Assembly (NCBI GenBank): GCA_003508565.1
Contig: DNUI01000278.1
Span: 1,200 to 16,934 of the forward strand
Direction of reading: 5' to 3'
Length of the DNA stretch: 15,735 nucleotides
Origin: Syntrophaceae bacterium
GTDB taxonomy: Bacteria > Desulfobacterota > Syntrophia > Syntrophales > UBA2185
Both the position numbers and the translations under genes were made by a program. Positions 7,000 through 15,324 of this stretch are shown here, piece by piece. The notes under the pieces were generated by a model that worked only from the letters and a program-made list of their open reading frames with translations, was not told the origin of the DNA and made no database searches. Position 1 is the stretch's first letter, and each line of letters starts with the position of its first letter.

Positions 7000-7128
7000 C
7001 ATAATCTCCACAACCTCGCTATCAATATAGTAAGCATAAGAAAGTATTGTGAAAAGGCAAAGTTTTAAATTGATAAACCTGCTATCTTCTGGTAAGTTTC
7101 CTCAATCCTTGCTTTCTGTGGTCGAGCA

Positions 7129-7145
7129 TATAATCTAAAAAAGGA
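7129..7145 (+). promoter_or_regulatory. -10-like box and ribosome binding site before the PLD-helicase
   Basis: TATAAT at 7129-7134 is a perfect -10 hexamer, but the nearest -35-like word (TTGCTT, 7109-7114) is only 14 bases upstream. AAGGA at 7141-7145 lies seven bases before ATG 7153 and supports that start well. The ribosome binding site is solid. The promoter reading is weak, because transcription would begin about at the binding site. Confidence 0.35.
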
Positions 7146-7152
7146 TAATTGT

Positions 7153-10100
7153 ATGCCGCGCATTTTTGACAACATTGATCAACAACTGTTAACCGCCCTC
7201 CAGGAAACTCTAAACCTTACCGACCATGCTGACTTCTGCGTCGGCTACTTCAATCTGCGCGGTTGGAAGCAGTTAGATTCTTACATCGAACAATGGTCAG
7301 GAGGAGAAGGACACTGCTGTCGTTTGCTTGTGGGAATGCAGAGACTGCCGGAAGAAGAACTCCGTGCGGCCTTGAGCCTCATCAAGCGTGATGCTGGTAT
7401 AGATAATCAAACCGCCCAGGTCCTGAAGAAAAAATTAGCCGAAGAGTTTCGGAATCAGTTAACCATTGGAATTCCGACGAATGATGATGAAAGCGGTCTC
7501 CGTCGTCTTGCCGCTCAGATAAAATCGAAGAAGGTCATCGTCAAACTTTACCTCCGCCACCCTCTTCATGCGAAACTCTATTTACTCTTCCGCCCCGATC
7601 CTATCAGCCCGACGATAGGCTATTTAGGCAGCAGCAATTTGACGCTGGCCGGTTTGTCCCGACAGGGTGAACTCAATGTGGATGTGCTGGATCACGACGC
7701 CTGCCAGAAATTATCGAGATGGTTTGAAGACCGGTGGAATGATCGCTGGTGTCTGGATATATCGGATGAACTGGTCAAGATTATCGAGGAGAGCTGGGCG
7801 CGGGAGGAATTGCTCCCACCATACTACATCTATGTAAAAATGGCCTATCACCTTTCACAGGAAGCCCGGTCGGGGCTTTCTGAATTTCGCATTCCCCGCG
7901 ATTTTGGCAACAAGCTCTTCGAATTTCAAACGGCGGCGGTAAAGATTGCCGCCCATCACCTCAACAAGCGCGGCGGTGTGCTTATCGGCGATGTGGTCGG
8001 TCTCGGCAAAACATTGATGGCAACAGCCCTCGCTCGAATCTTCGAGGACGATCATGGCCTGGAAACCCTGATCATCTGCCCGAAGAACCTTATCCCAATG
8101 TGGGAAGATTATCGAGACCAGTACCGACTGAGGGCGAGGGTACTTTCCATTTCGCGTGTGATCAATGAACTGCCGGCCTTACGTCGCTATCGAATCGTTC
8201 TAATAGATGAAAGCCACAACCTCCGCAATCGCGAGGGCAAGCGATACCGGGCAATTCAGGAATACATCAGGGAAAATGAAAGTAAATGTGTTCTCCTTTC
8301 CGCCACACCCTATAATAAAACATATCTTGATCTTGGCAACCAGTTGCGCCTCTTTGTTGAAGAGGATAAGGACATTGGCGTCCGTCCGGAGAGGTTATTG
8401 CGTGAGTTGGGAGATATTGAATTTACCAGACGTTACCAGTGCTCACACCGTTCGCTCGCTGCCTTTGAAAAAAGTGAATATCCCGATGATTGGCGTGAAC
8501 TCATGCGGCTCTATCTCGTCAGGCGCACAAGGAGCTTTATCCAGGAGAATTACGCCGAAACAGAGCCGGATACGGGACGACAGTACCTTACCTTTGAAGA
8601 CGGGTCACGCTCGTACTTTCCCGTTCGTCAGCCAAAAACTGTTAAGTTTGAAATAAACGACGCTGATCCTCACGATCAATATGCGCGACTCTATGCATCA
8701 GATGTAGTTGATACCATCAATGCTCTCAGCCTGCCCCGTTATGGTTTAGGTAACTACCTTGCAGCTTCACCCCACGATCCTCCGACGCAAGCCCAAGCTA
8801 AGGTTATACAGGATCTTTCTCGTGCCGGTAAGAGGCTCATGGGTTTTTGCAGGACCAATCTTTTCAAGCGCCTTGAGAGCGGCGGGCAAGCCTTTATACA
8901 ATCTGTTGAAAGACATATCTTACGCAATTACGTTTTCCTCCATGCCATCGAAAGAGGACTTCCTCTTCCTATCGGTACACAGGACGCAGGATTACTTGAT
9001 GCCCGTATATTCGATGAAGATGCAGATGCCATAGATGCTATCCCGGATATGTTTGATGAAAACGACAGCGATGATGAAAAGAAGCCGACCGAAATAATCT
9101 CCTTGCGAACTGAAGAGGATTTCAGAAAGCGTGCGGCAGACATTTACATGGAATACGCACAACAATATAGAACGCGCTTCAAGTGGCTGCGGCCTAACGT
9201 GTTTATAAAAACCCTCGGTAAAGACTTACATAACGATGCCGGCGCACTATTGAAAGTCCTTCAAAAATGCGGCGAGTGGAATGCAGACCAGGACACAAAA
9301 CTGTCTGCGCTTGCCAATCTCCTTATAGACAAACATCCCTCGGAAAAAGTCATTATCTTTACCCAGTTTGCCGACACCGTTCGCTATCTGGAATATCAGC
9401 TTAAAAAACGAGGAATCAACAAACTGGCTGGTGTCACAGGGGATTCACCAGACCCAACGGCGCTTGCCTGGCGGTTCAGTCCGGAAAGCAATGAAAAACG
9501 ACAGAGGATCAGCGCTGAAGATGAACTGCGTGTTCTTACTGCAACCGATGTTCTCAGTGAAGGGCAGAATTTGCAGGATTGTGCTGTTGTCGTCAACTAT
9601 GATCTCCCCTGGGCCATCATTCGGTTGATCCAGCGGGCAGGCCGTGTTGATCGTATCGGGCAAAAGTCGGAAAATATTCTGTGCTATTCCTTTCTTCCCG
9701 CCGATGGTGTGGAGCGGCTTATAGGATTGCGGGCGAGGGTGCGCAAGCGCTTGCAGGAAAATGCAGAAGTGGTAGGAACAGATGAGGCTTTTTTTGAAGA
9801 TGACAGGAATGACCAGGTGATTGTCGATCTTTATAATGAAAGCGCCGGCATCCTTGATGGCGATATTGACTCGGAGGTGGACCTGGCGTCTTATGCCTAT
9901 CAGATCTGGAAAAATGCTATAACCCGTGATCCAAAACTGCAAAAGATCATCGCGGAGTTGCCGAACGTCTGCTATGCCACAAAGGAACACAAGGCGACAG
10001 AAAAAGACCCGGCGGGAGTGCTCGTCTATTTGCGAACAGCGGAAGGGAATGACGCCCTGGTCTGGGTAGACAAGAATGGTAAGAATGTTACAGAGTCTCA

Positions 10101-10542
10101 GCTTTCCATATTAAAGGCTGCGGAATGCGTGCCAGATACACCCGCACTGAATCGCGAGCAGCAGCACCATGAACTCGTTAAGAAGGGTGTTGAGCTGATC
10201 ATTGAAGAGGAAAAATCTGTCGGCGGTGAACTGGGCAGGCCGTCGGGGGCGCGCTATCGCACGTATGAGCGTCTTATGCGCTACGCGCAGGAAATCAAAG
10301 GAACGCTCTTCGAGTCGCAGGATCTGCTTCGGACAATAGACGACATCTATCGCTACCCTTTGCGTCCGTCAGCCACGGATACCCTGAACCGCCAACTCCG
10401 GAGCGGTATTTCTGATGAAACCTTAGCCCAACTGGTCATGGCCCTCCGTGATGAAGGCCGCCTCTGCTCCATCCATGAAGAAGAGCAGGTCCAGGAGCCG
10501 CGAATTATCTGCTCAATGGGATTGTCTGACGAGAGTGAATAA
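7153..10542 (+). CDS. PLD-nuclease / SNF2-type helicase fusion protein (defence-associated)
   Basis: A complete 1129-residue protein. The N-terminal domain (about 1-220) is a phospholipase-D-like nuclease with a single HKD-type motif: His139-x-Lys141 followed by 'GSSNLTLAG' (159-167). One motif per chain implies a dimeric active site. An SF2/SNF2 helicase follows with Walker A 'GDVVGLGKT' (279-287), DESH box (352-355) and 'LSATPYNK' (about 381-388). After a strongly acidic linker (about 616-645) comes lobe 2, with 'VIIFTQFAD' (about 731-739), 'TATDVLSEGQNLQ' and motif VI 'QRAGRVDRIGQ' (827-837). The C-terminal 250 residues are unassigned. AAGGA supports the start. As first gene of the operon with a methylase and an HNH nuclease, its likely role is DNA translocation and cleavage in restriction-type defence. 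The domain calls are firm; the role is inferred. Confidence 0.93.
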   Translation: MPRIFDNIDQQLLTALQETLNLTDHADFCVGYFNLRGWKQLDSYIEQWSGGEGHCCRLLVGMQRLPEEELRAALSLIKRDAGIDNQTAQVLKKKLAEEFRNQLTIGIPTNDDESGLRRLAAQIKSKKVIVKLYLRHPLHAKLYLLFRPDPISPTIGYLGSSNLTLAGLSRQGELNVDVLDHDACQKLSRWFEDRWNDRWCLDISDELVKIIEESWAREELLPPYYIYVKMAYHLSQEARSGLSEFRIPRDFGNKLFEFQTAAVKIAAHHLNKRGGVLIGDVVGLGKTLMATALARIFEDDHGLETLIICPKNLIPMWEDYRDQYRLRARVLSISRVINELPALRRYRIVLIDESHNLRNREGKRYRAIQEYIRENESKCVLLSATPYNKTYLDLGNQLRLFVEEDKDIGVRPERLLRELGDIEFTRRYQCSHRSLAAFEKSEYPDDWRELMRLYLVRRTRSFIQENYAETEPDTGRQYLTFEDGSRSYFPVRQPKTVKFEINDADPHDQYARLYASDVVDTINALSLPRYGLGNYLAASPHDPPTQAQAKVIQDLSRAGKRLMGFCRTNLFKRLESGGQAFIQSVERHILRNYVFLHAIERGLPLPIGTQDAGLLDARIFDEDADAIDAIPDMFDENDSDDEKKPTEIISLRTEEDFRKRAADIYMEYAQQYRTRFKWLRPNVFIKTLGKDLHNDAGALLKVLQKCGEWNADQDTKLSALANLLIDKHPSEKVIIFTQFADTVRYLEYQLKKRGINKLAGVTGDSPDPTALAWRFSPESNEKRQRISAEDELRVLTATDVLSEGQNLQDCAVVVNYDLPWAIIRLIQRAGRVDRIGQKSENILCYSFLPADGVERLIGLRARVRKRLQENAEVVGTDEAFFEDDRNDQVIVDLYNESAGILDGDIDSEVDLASYAYQIWKNAITRDPKLQKIIAELPNVCYATKEHKATEKDPAGVLVYLRTAEGNDALVWVDKNGKNVTESQLSILKAAECVPDTPALNREQQHHELVKKGVELIIEEEKSVGGELGRPSGARYRTYERLMRYAQEIKGTLFESQDLLRTIDDIYRYPLRPSATDTLNRQLRSGISDETLAQLVMALRDEGRLCSIHEEEQVQEPRIICSMGLSDESE

Positions 10543-10553
10543 AAATTATAATG

Positions 10554-10594
10554 TTGACTTTAATGATTAAGTATATTATCAAATAAATAATCAT
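10554..10594 (+). promoter_or_regulatory. Internal promoter/operator of the toxin-antitoxin module
   Basis: The 50-bp gap after the helicase is very AT-rich. TTGACT (10554-10559) is followed after 17 bases by TATCAA (10577-10582), with TATTAT at 10574-10579 as an alternative. An inverted repeat ATGATTA (10563-10569) / TAATCAT (10588-10594) spans the likely -10 region and runs into the toxin start codon. This layout suits autorepression by the antitoxin. No Shine-Dalgarno sequence precedes the toxin ATG at 10593. Confidence 0.4.
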
Positions 10595-10874
10595 GGAAAT
10601 TCTGTTCACCCCGCTATTCAGAAGATTCGTTAAGAAACAGTTTTTACCGTTCCAGGTTGTGATACAGGACGAAGTGGATAGAATATGCGCCAATCCTGAA
10701 ATCGGCGAAAGCAAAAGGGGCGATTTGACAGGTTTTCGGGTGCATAAATTCAAGTTCAAAAAACAAGAATATCTCATGGCTTATGAAATCACAGAAAAAA
10801 GCCTGATCTTTTACATGATTGGCTTCCACGAAAACTTTTACAGGGATCTCAAAAATTATCTGAGCGAGGTTTAA
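10593..10874 (+). CDS. RelE/ParE-superfamily toxin
   Basis: A 93-residue basic protein with the RelE/ParE (plasmid stabilisation) fold pattern: an N-terminal strand 'EILFTPLFRRFVKK', two helices to about residue 38, then the strands 'GDLTGFRVHKFKF', 'EYLMAYEI' and 'LIFYMIGFHENFYRDL'. Basic residues Arg41-49 and the C-terminal 'GFHENFYRDLK' region are where RelE-type mRNA interferases keep their active residues. Length is typical. The gene precedes its antitoxin by three bases, a toxin-first order as in HigBA-like pairs. It is AT-rich (16 of 60 bases G+C at 10741-10800), unlike the helicase gene before it. Ribosome-dependent RNase (RelE/HigB) versus gyrase poison (ParE) cannot be decided from the sequence. 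Confidence 0.82.
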   Translation: MEILFTPLFRRFVKKQFLPFQVVIQDEVDRICANPEIGESKRGDLTGFRVHKFKFKKQEYLMAYEITEKSLIFYMIGFHENFYRDLKNYLSEV

Positions 10875-10877
10875 AAC

Positions 10878-11207
10878 ATGAACACGGCAGAGAAAATATA
10901 TAATGAAATCGTAGCTATGCCTGTGAGCGAACGGGAAAAGTTGTTCGCGATCATTGCCCGCAAGGGTTTTGAAAAGGATTATTATAAATACGAAGAGGTG
11001 TTCGAAGACATTCCGCAAACCTTCACAATAAAAGAAGCTGCCGAGTATCTCGAAGTAGCCGAAATCACCGTGCGACGGTGGACGAAGGAGGGGAAACTGC
11101 CGTTTAGTGTAGTAGGTAAAAATTACGTTTATAGTGTCGAAAACTTAAGAAGACGAAAGCAGCTCAGTAAGCCCCGGAAAGAACAAACTCTTTCGCAAGA
11201 ACGATAA
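10878..11207 (+). CDS. Helix-turn-helix antitoxin (excisionase-like HTH)
   Basis: A 109-residue protein with an N-terminal helical segment (about 1-45, '..AEKIYNEIVAMPVSEREKLFAI', likely toxin-binding or dimerisation). It is followed by an excisionase/MerR-like helix-turn-helix, 'FTIKEAAEYLEVAEITVRRW' (about 49-68), and a wing 'GKLPFSVVGKNYVY'. The tail is Lys/Arg-rich. GAGCGAGG in the end of the toxin gene serves as ribosome binding site, and three bases separate the two genes, so translation is probably coupled. Its stop codon overlaps the Shine-Dalgarno sequence of the methylase gene, tying it into the operon. The likely role is to neutralise the RelE/ParE toxin and repress transcription. 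An alternative is a transcription factor controlling the whole defence operon. Confidence 0.78.
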   Translation: MNTAEKIYNEIVAMPVSEREKLFAIIARKGFEKDYYKYEEVFEDIPQTFTIKEAAEYLEVAEITVRRWTKEGKLPFSVVGKNYVYSVENLRRRKQLSKPRKEQTLSQER

Positions 11208-11210
11208 GGA
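11206..11210 (+). promoter_or_regulatory. Ribosome binding site that fixes a TTG start for the methylase
   Basis: AAGGA at 11206-11210 overlaps the antitoxin stop codon (11205-11207) and lies ten bases before TTG 11221. No ATG is in reach in that frame, and the first in-frame Met is inside conserved-looking sequence. TTG initiation is therefore the best reading, and a weak start may keep methylase levels tied to the upstream genes. Confidence 0.6.
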
Positions 11211-11220
11211 TTCTGAATCA

Positions 11221-14200
11221 TTGGCTACATTAGACGTCAACAAGACGCGAGAATACCTAAAAGACTTCCATTTTAAACCTCTCTTTATCGAAGAACTTGG
11301 CTGGGATCACTACACAGCAAGGCTGGAAATTCCCATTGATGGCCGGGTATTTAGTCTCACAGCAATCGCGCAGAAGCGTGGGATGGTCGCCTATCATTGC
11401 GCATCCCTTGATGGGCAATGTATCCCTGATTATCAAACCCGGCGCAGAATCGAGACGCAAACTGCCAAATCAACCCATGAGCACCTCATCATATACACCG
11501 ATGCCGATAAAACAACGCAGATATGGCAATGGGTAAAACGGGAAGCAGGCAAGCCGACCTCATGCCGCGAACATACCTATCATCACCATCAGCCGGGTGA
11601 TGCCCTGATGCAGAAGCTACAGGCTATTTTCTTTAGCCTCGAGGAGGAGGAAATTCTCACCCTGCCGGATGTAACCGGCCGTGTCCGCGCCGCCTTCGAC
11701 GTTGACCGTATCACGAAGCGCTTCTATGACCGCTTTAAAGCCGAGCACGATGCTTTCCTGAGATTCCTCAAGGGCATTCCCGATGAAGACATGCAGCGCT
11801 GGTACGCTTCTGTCATGCTCAACCGCCTGATGTTCATCTATTTCATCCAGAAAAAGAACTTTTTGAACAATAACGCCGACTATCTGCGCAGCAAATTGAG
11901 AGAGAGTCAGCAACGCGGCAAAGACCTCTTTTACAGGGAACTCCTCTGCCCGCTGTTTTTCGAAGGCTTTGCAAAGAATGAAGCTGATCGATCCGATGTA
12001 ATTAACAAACTCCTGGGTAAAGTTCCTTACCTCAACGGCGGCCTGTTTTTGAAACATCAGATCGAGGAACTCTACGGAGAAACGATTCAGATTGCCGATA
12101 CCGCCTTCGAAAACATCTTTGCCTTTTTCGAACAGTATCAATGGCATTTGGACGAGCGCCCCCTCCGGGAAGACAACGAAATCAACCCGGACGTACTGGG
12201 TTATATCTTTGAAAAGTATATCAACCAGAAGCAGATGGGGGCCTATTACACCAAAGAGGACATCACCGAATACATAAGTAAGAACACTATTATTCCCTTC
12301 CTTTTCGACAGGGCAAAACAGAAATGCCGTATCGCCTTTGAAGGCGACCATGCCATATGGCAGTTGCTCCAGGCCGATCCGGACCGCTACATTTACGATG
12401 CAATGAAAAAGGGTACTGAGTTACCGTTGCCGGCAGAGATTGCAGTGGGACTAAAGGATGTTTCAAAACGGACGGGATGGAATAAAGCCGCACTGTCAGA
12501 TTATGCCCTCCCCACGGAGATTTGGCGTGAGGTTATTGCCCGCCGCAATCGTTATGAGGAAGTATGGAACAAACTGGCAGACGGCGAAAGCCGGGATATC
12601 AACGACCTCATTACCTACAACTTGAATATCCGCCAGTTTGCCCAGGATGTCATCGAAAACAGTGAAGGGCCGGAACTCCTGCGGGCCTTCTGGCACGGCA
12701 TCGAGAGCGTGACGATTCTCGATCCTACATGCGGATCGGGGGCCTTTCTTTTTGCAGCGCTGAATATCCTGGAACCCCTCTACGAAGCCTGCCTGAACCG
12801 GATGGAAGTATTTTTAGATGAGCTGGAACGCTCCGGCGAAAAACACCGTCCGGAAAAATTCAGCGACTTTCGCAAGATTTTACAGCGCGTCGCGCAGCAT
12901 CCCAATCCCCGTTACTTTATCATGAAGTCCATCATCCTGAACAACCTCTATGGCGTGGACATCATGGAGGAAGCAATAGAAATCTGCAAACTCCGCCTCT
13001 TTCTCAAGCTCGTGGCACAAGTGGAACGTGTGGAAAACATCGAACCACTGCCTGATATTGATTTCAACATAAGGGCGGGAAATACTTTGGTGGGTTTTGT
13101 TTCCCTGGATGATGTCAAGAAAGCAATGGAAGGAGATATGATCAAGCTCCTTTCCTTGCCGGACATCGAAGAGAAAGCAGAGATCGCTGATCGGGCATTT
13201 AATAAATTCAGGGAAATGCAGACCGAACAAGGAATGAAAGCGAAGGAGTTTACTGAGGCAAAAAATGAATTAACCAAGCGTCGAAAAACCTTGGAAGATG
13301 AACTCAACCGCTACCTCGCAACCGAGTATGGCATAGATCCGAAAAATATTCGCAATCAAAAAACATATGAAGCAAAATTTAATGACTGGCATACATCTCA
13401 TAAACCGTTCCATTGGTTTATCGAATTTTATGGCATTATAAAAAATGGTGGATTTGATGTGATTATCGGGAATCCGCCGTATGTTGAATATAGCAAGATA
13501 AGAAGTGACTATACTATAAAATGCGGACATTATATTACAGAATCCACAAATAATTTATATTCACTTATTGTTGAAAGATCAACAAACCTCTTCAAGAAGA
13601 TAGGTAGTCTAGGCTTAATTCTTCCGTTAAGTGCTTTCTGCACTCAGAGGATGGTGCCATTAATCCAACTAGTCAAAGATGTGGATGCATCGAAATGGAT
13701 TTCACATTTTGGCTGGCGGCCATCAAAGCTTTTTGAAGGTGTAAATATTCCTCTCTCTATTTTATTTATAAAAGCCGGTCCTCAAATTATTAATACGACG
13801 ACTTTCATAAAATGGTATAGCGAATATCGACCAGCATTGTTTTCAAATATTGGTTACGTTGCAGCAAATGATTACATATTCTTTTCCCACGTTATTCCCA
13901 AAATAGGATATCAAATAGAACTTTCTATTCTTTCAGAACTGTTTTCTAATGAACATTCTATAGCCTCATATAGAAACAATCATGGGATGACAGGAGAAAA
14001 GTTATTCTATAGAAATACAGGGGGGCTTTATTGGCGTATATTTACAGATTTTCAGCCTTTTTTTTCACAAGACGAATGTCAGATGACTTCTAGCACTGAA
14101 TCTACTATTGAGTTTCCTGATAAAGTATTACTCTCGATTATAATAGGTATCTTAAACAGCAATCTTTACTGGTTCTTTTACGTATTATTTTCATCATTCC

Positions 14201-14517
14201 ATCATGTAAATCCATCTGACATACTTGAATTTCCTATTGATTTGGAAAATATTGCACCCAAAGATAAAGAAGCTCTCATAGCAGCAGCACATAGATTGAT
14301 GAAAGATATGAAGCTAAGAAGTAAGATTCGTCAAAGAATTCATAAAGGGGGTCATATTAGTAAGATGCAAACATTTTACCCATCTTTGTCCAAAGAATTA
14401 AATGATGAAATCGATCGAATTTTAAAGAATCATTACAACTTTTCCGACCAAGAGCATGATTACATCGTTAACTATGACATTAAATACAGGATGGCTGCGG
14501 AAATGGAGGACGAATAA
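11221..14517 (+). CDS. Eco57I-type N6-adenine DNA methyltransferase (class I SAM-dependent) with recognition region
   Basis: A complete 1098-residue protein. About 1-340 is a helical N-terminal region, ending in 'NPDVLGYIFEKYINQKQMG' and 'AYYTKEDITEYI', as in Eco57I/PglX-class methylases. SAM-binding motif I is 'DPTCGSGAF' (501-509) and the catalytic motif IV is 'NPPY' (751-754, inside 'FDVIIGNPPYVEYSK'), specific for N6-adenine methylation. Between them lie 'NNLYGVDIMEEAIEICKLRLFLKLV' type helices. Residues about 755-980 form the likely target-recognition region. The C-terminus 'YNFSDQEHDYIVNYDIKYRM' is a normal family ending. No nuclease motif is seen at the N-terminus, so it looks like a stand-alone methylase. 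G+C falls sharply from about 13300 on (33 of 60 bases at 12721-12780, 15 of 60 at 13501-13560). It likely protects host DNA against the PLD-helicase and the HNH protein. Confidence 0.92.
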   Translation: MATLDVNKTREYLKDFHFKPLFIEELGWDHYTARLEIPIDGRVFSLTAIAQKRGMVAYHCASLDGQCIPDYQTRRRIETQTAKSTHEHLIIYTDADKTTQIWQWVKREAGKPTSCREHTYHHHQPGDALMQKLQAIFFSLEEEEILTLPDVTGRVRAAFDVDRITKRFYDRFKAEHDAFLRFLKGIPDEDMQRWYASVMLNRLMFIYFIQKKNFLNNNADYLRSKLRESQQRGKDLFYRELLCPLFFEGFAKNEADRSDVINKLLGKVPYLNGGLFLKHQIEELYGETIQIADTAFENIFAFFEQYQWHLDERPLREDNEINPDVLGYIFEKYINQKQMGAYYTKEDITEYISKNTIIPFLFDRAKQKCRIAFEGDHAIWQLLQADPDRYIYDAMKKGTELPLPAEIAVGLKDVSKRTGWNKAALSDYALPTEIWREVIARRNRYEEVWNKLADGESRDINDLITYNLNIRQFAQDVIENSEGPELLRAFWHGIESVTILDPTCGSGAFLFAALNILEPLYEACLNRMEVFLDELERSGEKHRPEKFSDFRKILQRVAQHPNPRYFIMKSIILNNLYGVDIMEEAIEICKLRLFLKLVAQVERVENIEPLPDIDFNIRAGNTLVGFVSLDDVKKAMEGDMIKLLSLPDIEEKAEIADRAFNKFREMQTEQGMKAKEFTEAKNELTKRRKTLEDELNRYLATEYGIDPKNIRNQKTYEAKFNDWHTSHKPFHWFIEFYGIIKNGGFDVIIGNPPYVEYSKIRSDYTIKCGHYITESTNNLYSLIVERSTNLFKKIGSLGLILPLSAFCTQRMVPLIQLVKDVDASKWISHFGWRPSKLFEGVNIPLSILFIKAGPQIINTTTFIKWYSEYRPALFSNIGYVAANDYIFFSHVIPKIGYQIELSILSELFSNEHSIASYRNNHGMTGEKLFYRNTGGLYWRIFTDFQPFFSQDECQMTSSTESTIEFPDKVLLSIIIGILNSNLYWFFYVLFSSFHHVNPSDILEFPIDLENIAPKDKEALIAAAHRLMKDMKLRSKIRQRIHKGGHISKMQTFYPSLSKELNDEIDRILKNHYNFSDQEHDYIVNYDIKYRMAAEMEDE

Positions 14518-15291
14518 ATGGTAAAAAGTGCAACTGACTTCAAAGAAACAATAGCACTAATAAGAAAAGAAGCGCGAGGGATTTATAGTGAACCGCAATT
14601 GATAATTCCAGCATTAATCTTATTGGATGAGAAACATTCAGGGATAACGACGAGCGAAATGATACCGAAACTAGAAAAAATGCTTAGCCCCAAAGGGCAT
14701 GATGCACAAATCATCCCCGGAAGACAAGATACTTACTTCAGTCAAAAAGTCAGAAACCTTAAGTCCCATAACACACTTATAAATAAGGATCTGGCAACGT
14801 ACAAGAGGGGAACATGGAAAATTACTCAAAAAGGATTAAATTTTCTTGAAGAAAACAGGCTTGTTCTCGCGTTAATGAAAGCACAAGGCTTCAAGCTTAA
14901 AAAAATCGCAGATGAAACAGATGGAGATTATTCCTTGATTGTCATAGAAGAGGGTCAATTAGAATATAGAAATGTTAAATTAAGGAAACGCTCACAAAAA
15001 TTAACAAAAGTGGCTATACAAGAATTCAAGAATAAATATGGAAAATTATTTTGCATGGTTTGTAACTTTGACTTTTTTAAGACATACAAGAAATATGGAA
15101 AAGATTATATAGAAATTCACCATGCAGAACCCATTCATCTTATAGAGACCAAGGGTATCAAAACATTATTGAGCAAAGCACTTAAAAAGGTTGTTCCAGT
15201 ATGCTCTAATTGTCACAAAATGATTCATCGCAATAGAGGTAAGATGTTGTCAATCAAAACTCTTAGAGAAGTTGTTAAAAAATGTGGGTAA
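14518..15291 (+). CDS. HNH endonuclease with N-terminal winged-helix domain
   Basis: A 257-residue protein whose ATG immediately follows the methylase TAA, so the two are almost surely translated together. Residues about 1-125 look like a winged-helix domain similar to that of restriction-system proteins ('IIPALILLDEKHSGITTSEM' ... 'YKRGTWKITQKGLNFLEEN'). The C-terminal part is a McrA-type HNH nuclease: zinc ligands Cys179 and Cys182, the catalytic 'IHHAEP' (His201-His202), and 'CSNCHKMIHR' (Cys229, Cys232, His233, His237). The catalytic set is complete. The gene is AT-rich (18 of 60 bases G+C at 14941-15000), like the recognition part of the methylase before it. It probably cuts DNA; whether it is the restriction partner of the methylase, a modified-DNA nuclease or an extra effector is not visible. 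Confidence 0.88.
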   Translation: MVKSATDFKETIALIRKEARGIYSEPQLIIPALILLDEKHSGITTSEMIPKLEKMLSPKGHDAQIIPGRQDTYFSQKVRNLKSHNTLINKDLATYKRGTWKITQKGLNFLEENRLVLALMKAQGFKLKKIADETDGDYSLIVIEEGQLEYRNVKLRKRSQKLTKVAIQEFKNKYGKLFCMVCNFDFFKTYKKYGKDYIEIHHAEPIHLIETKGIKTLLSKALKKVVPVCSNCHKMIHRNRGKMLSIKTLREVVKKCG

Positions 15292-15324
15292 GGAAATATT
15301 TTATAGTGCTCTATTTTTCCTTAC
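15288..15324. terminator. Hairpin between convergent genes (possible bidirectional terminator)
   Basis: GTAAGGAAA (15288-15296) pairs exactly with TTTCCTTAC (15316-15324), and an inner ATAG/CTAT pair closes the loop. The stem overlaps the HNH stop codon and the end of the minus-strand remnant. There is no long T-tract after the stem, so the terminator call is moderate. Confidence 0.45.

Noticed and set aside
7153..10542. DISARM drmD or drmC as a direct assignment
   Set aside because: The PLD and helicase domains are fused in one chain, and no DUF1998 (drmB) or drmA gene is in the window, so only a resemblance is claimed.
11617..12351. 244-codon minus-strand frame inside the methylase
   Set aside because: Antisense shadow of a clearly conserved methylase region.
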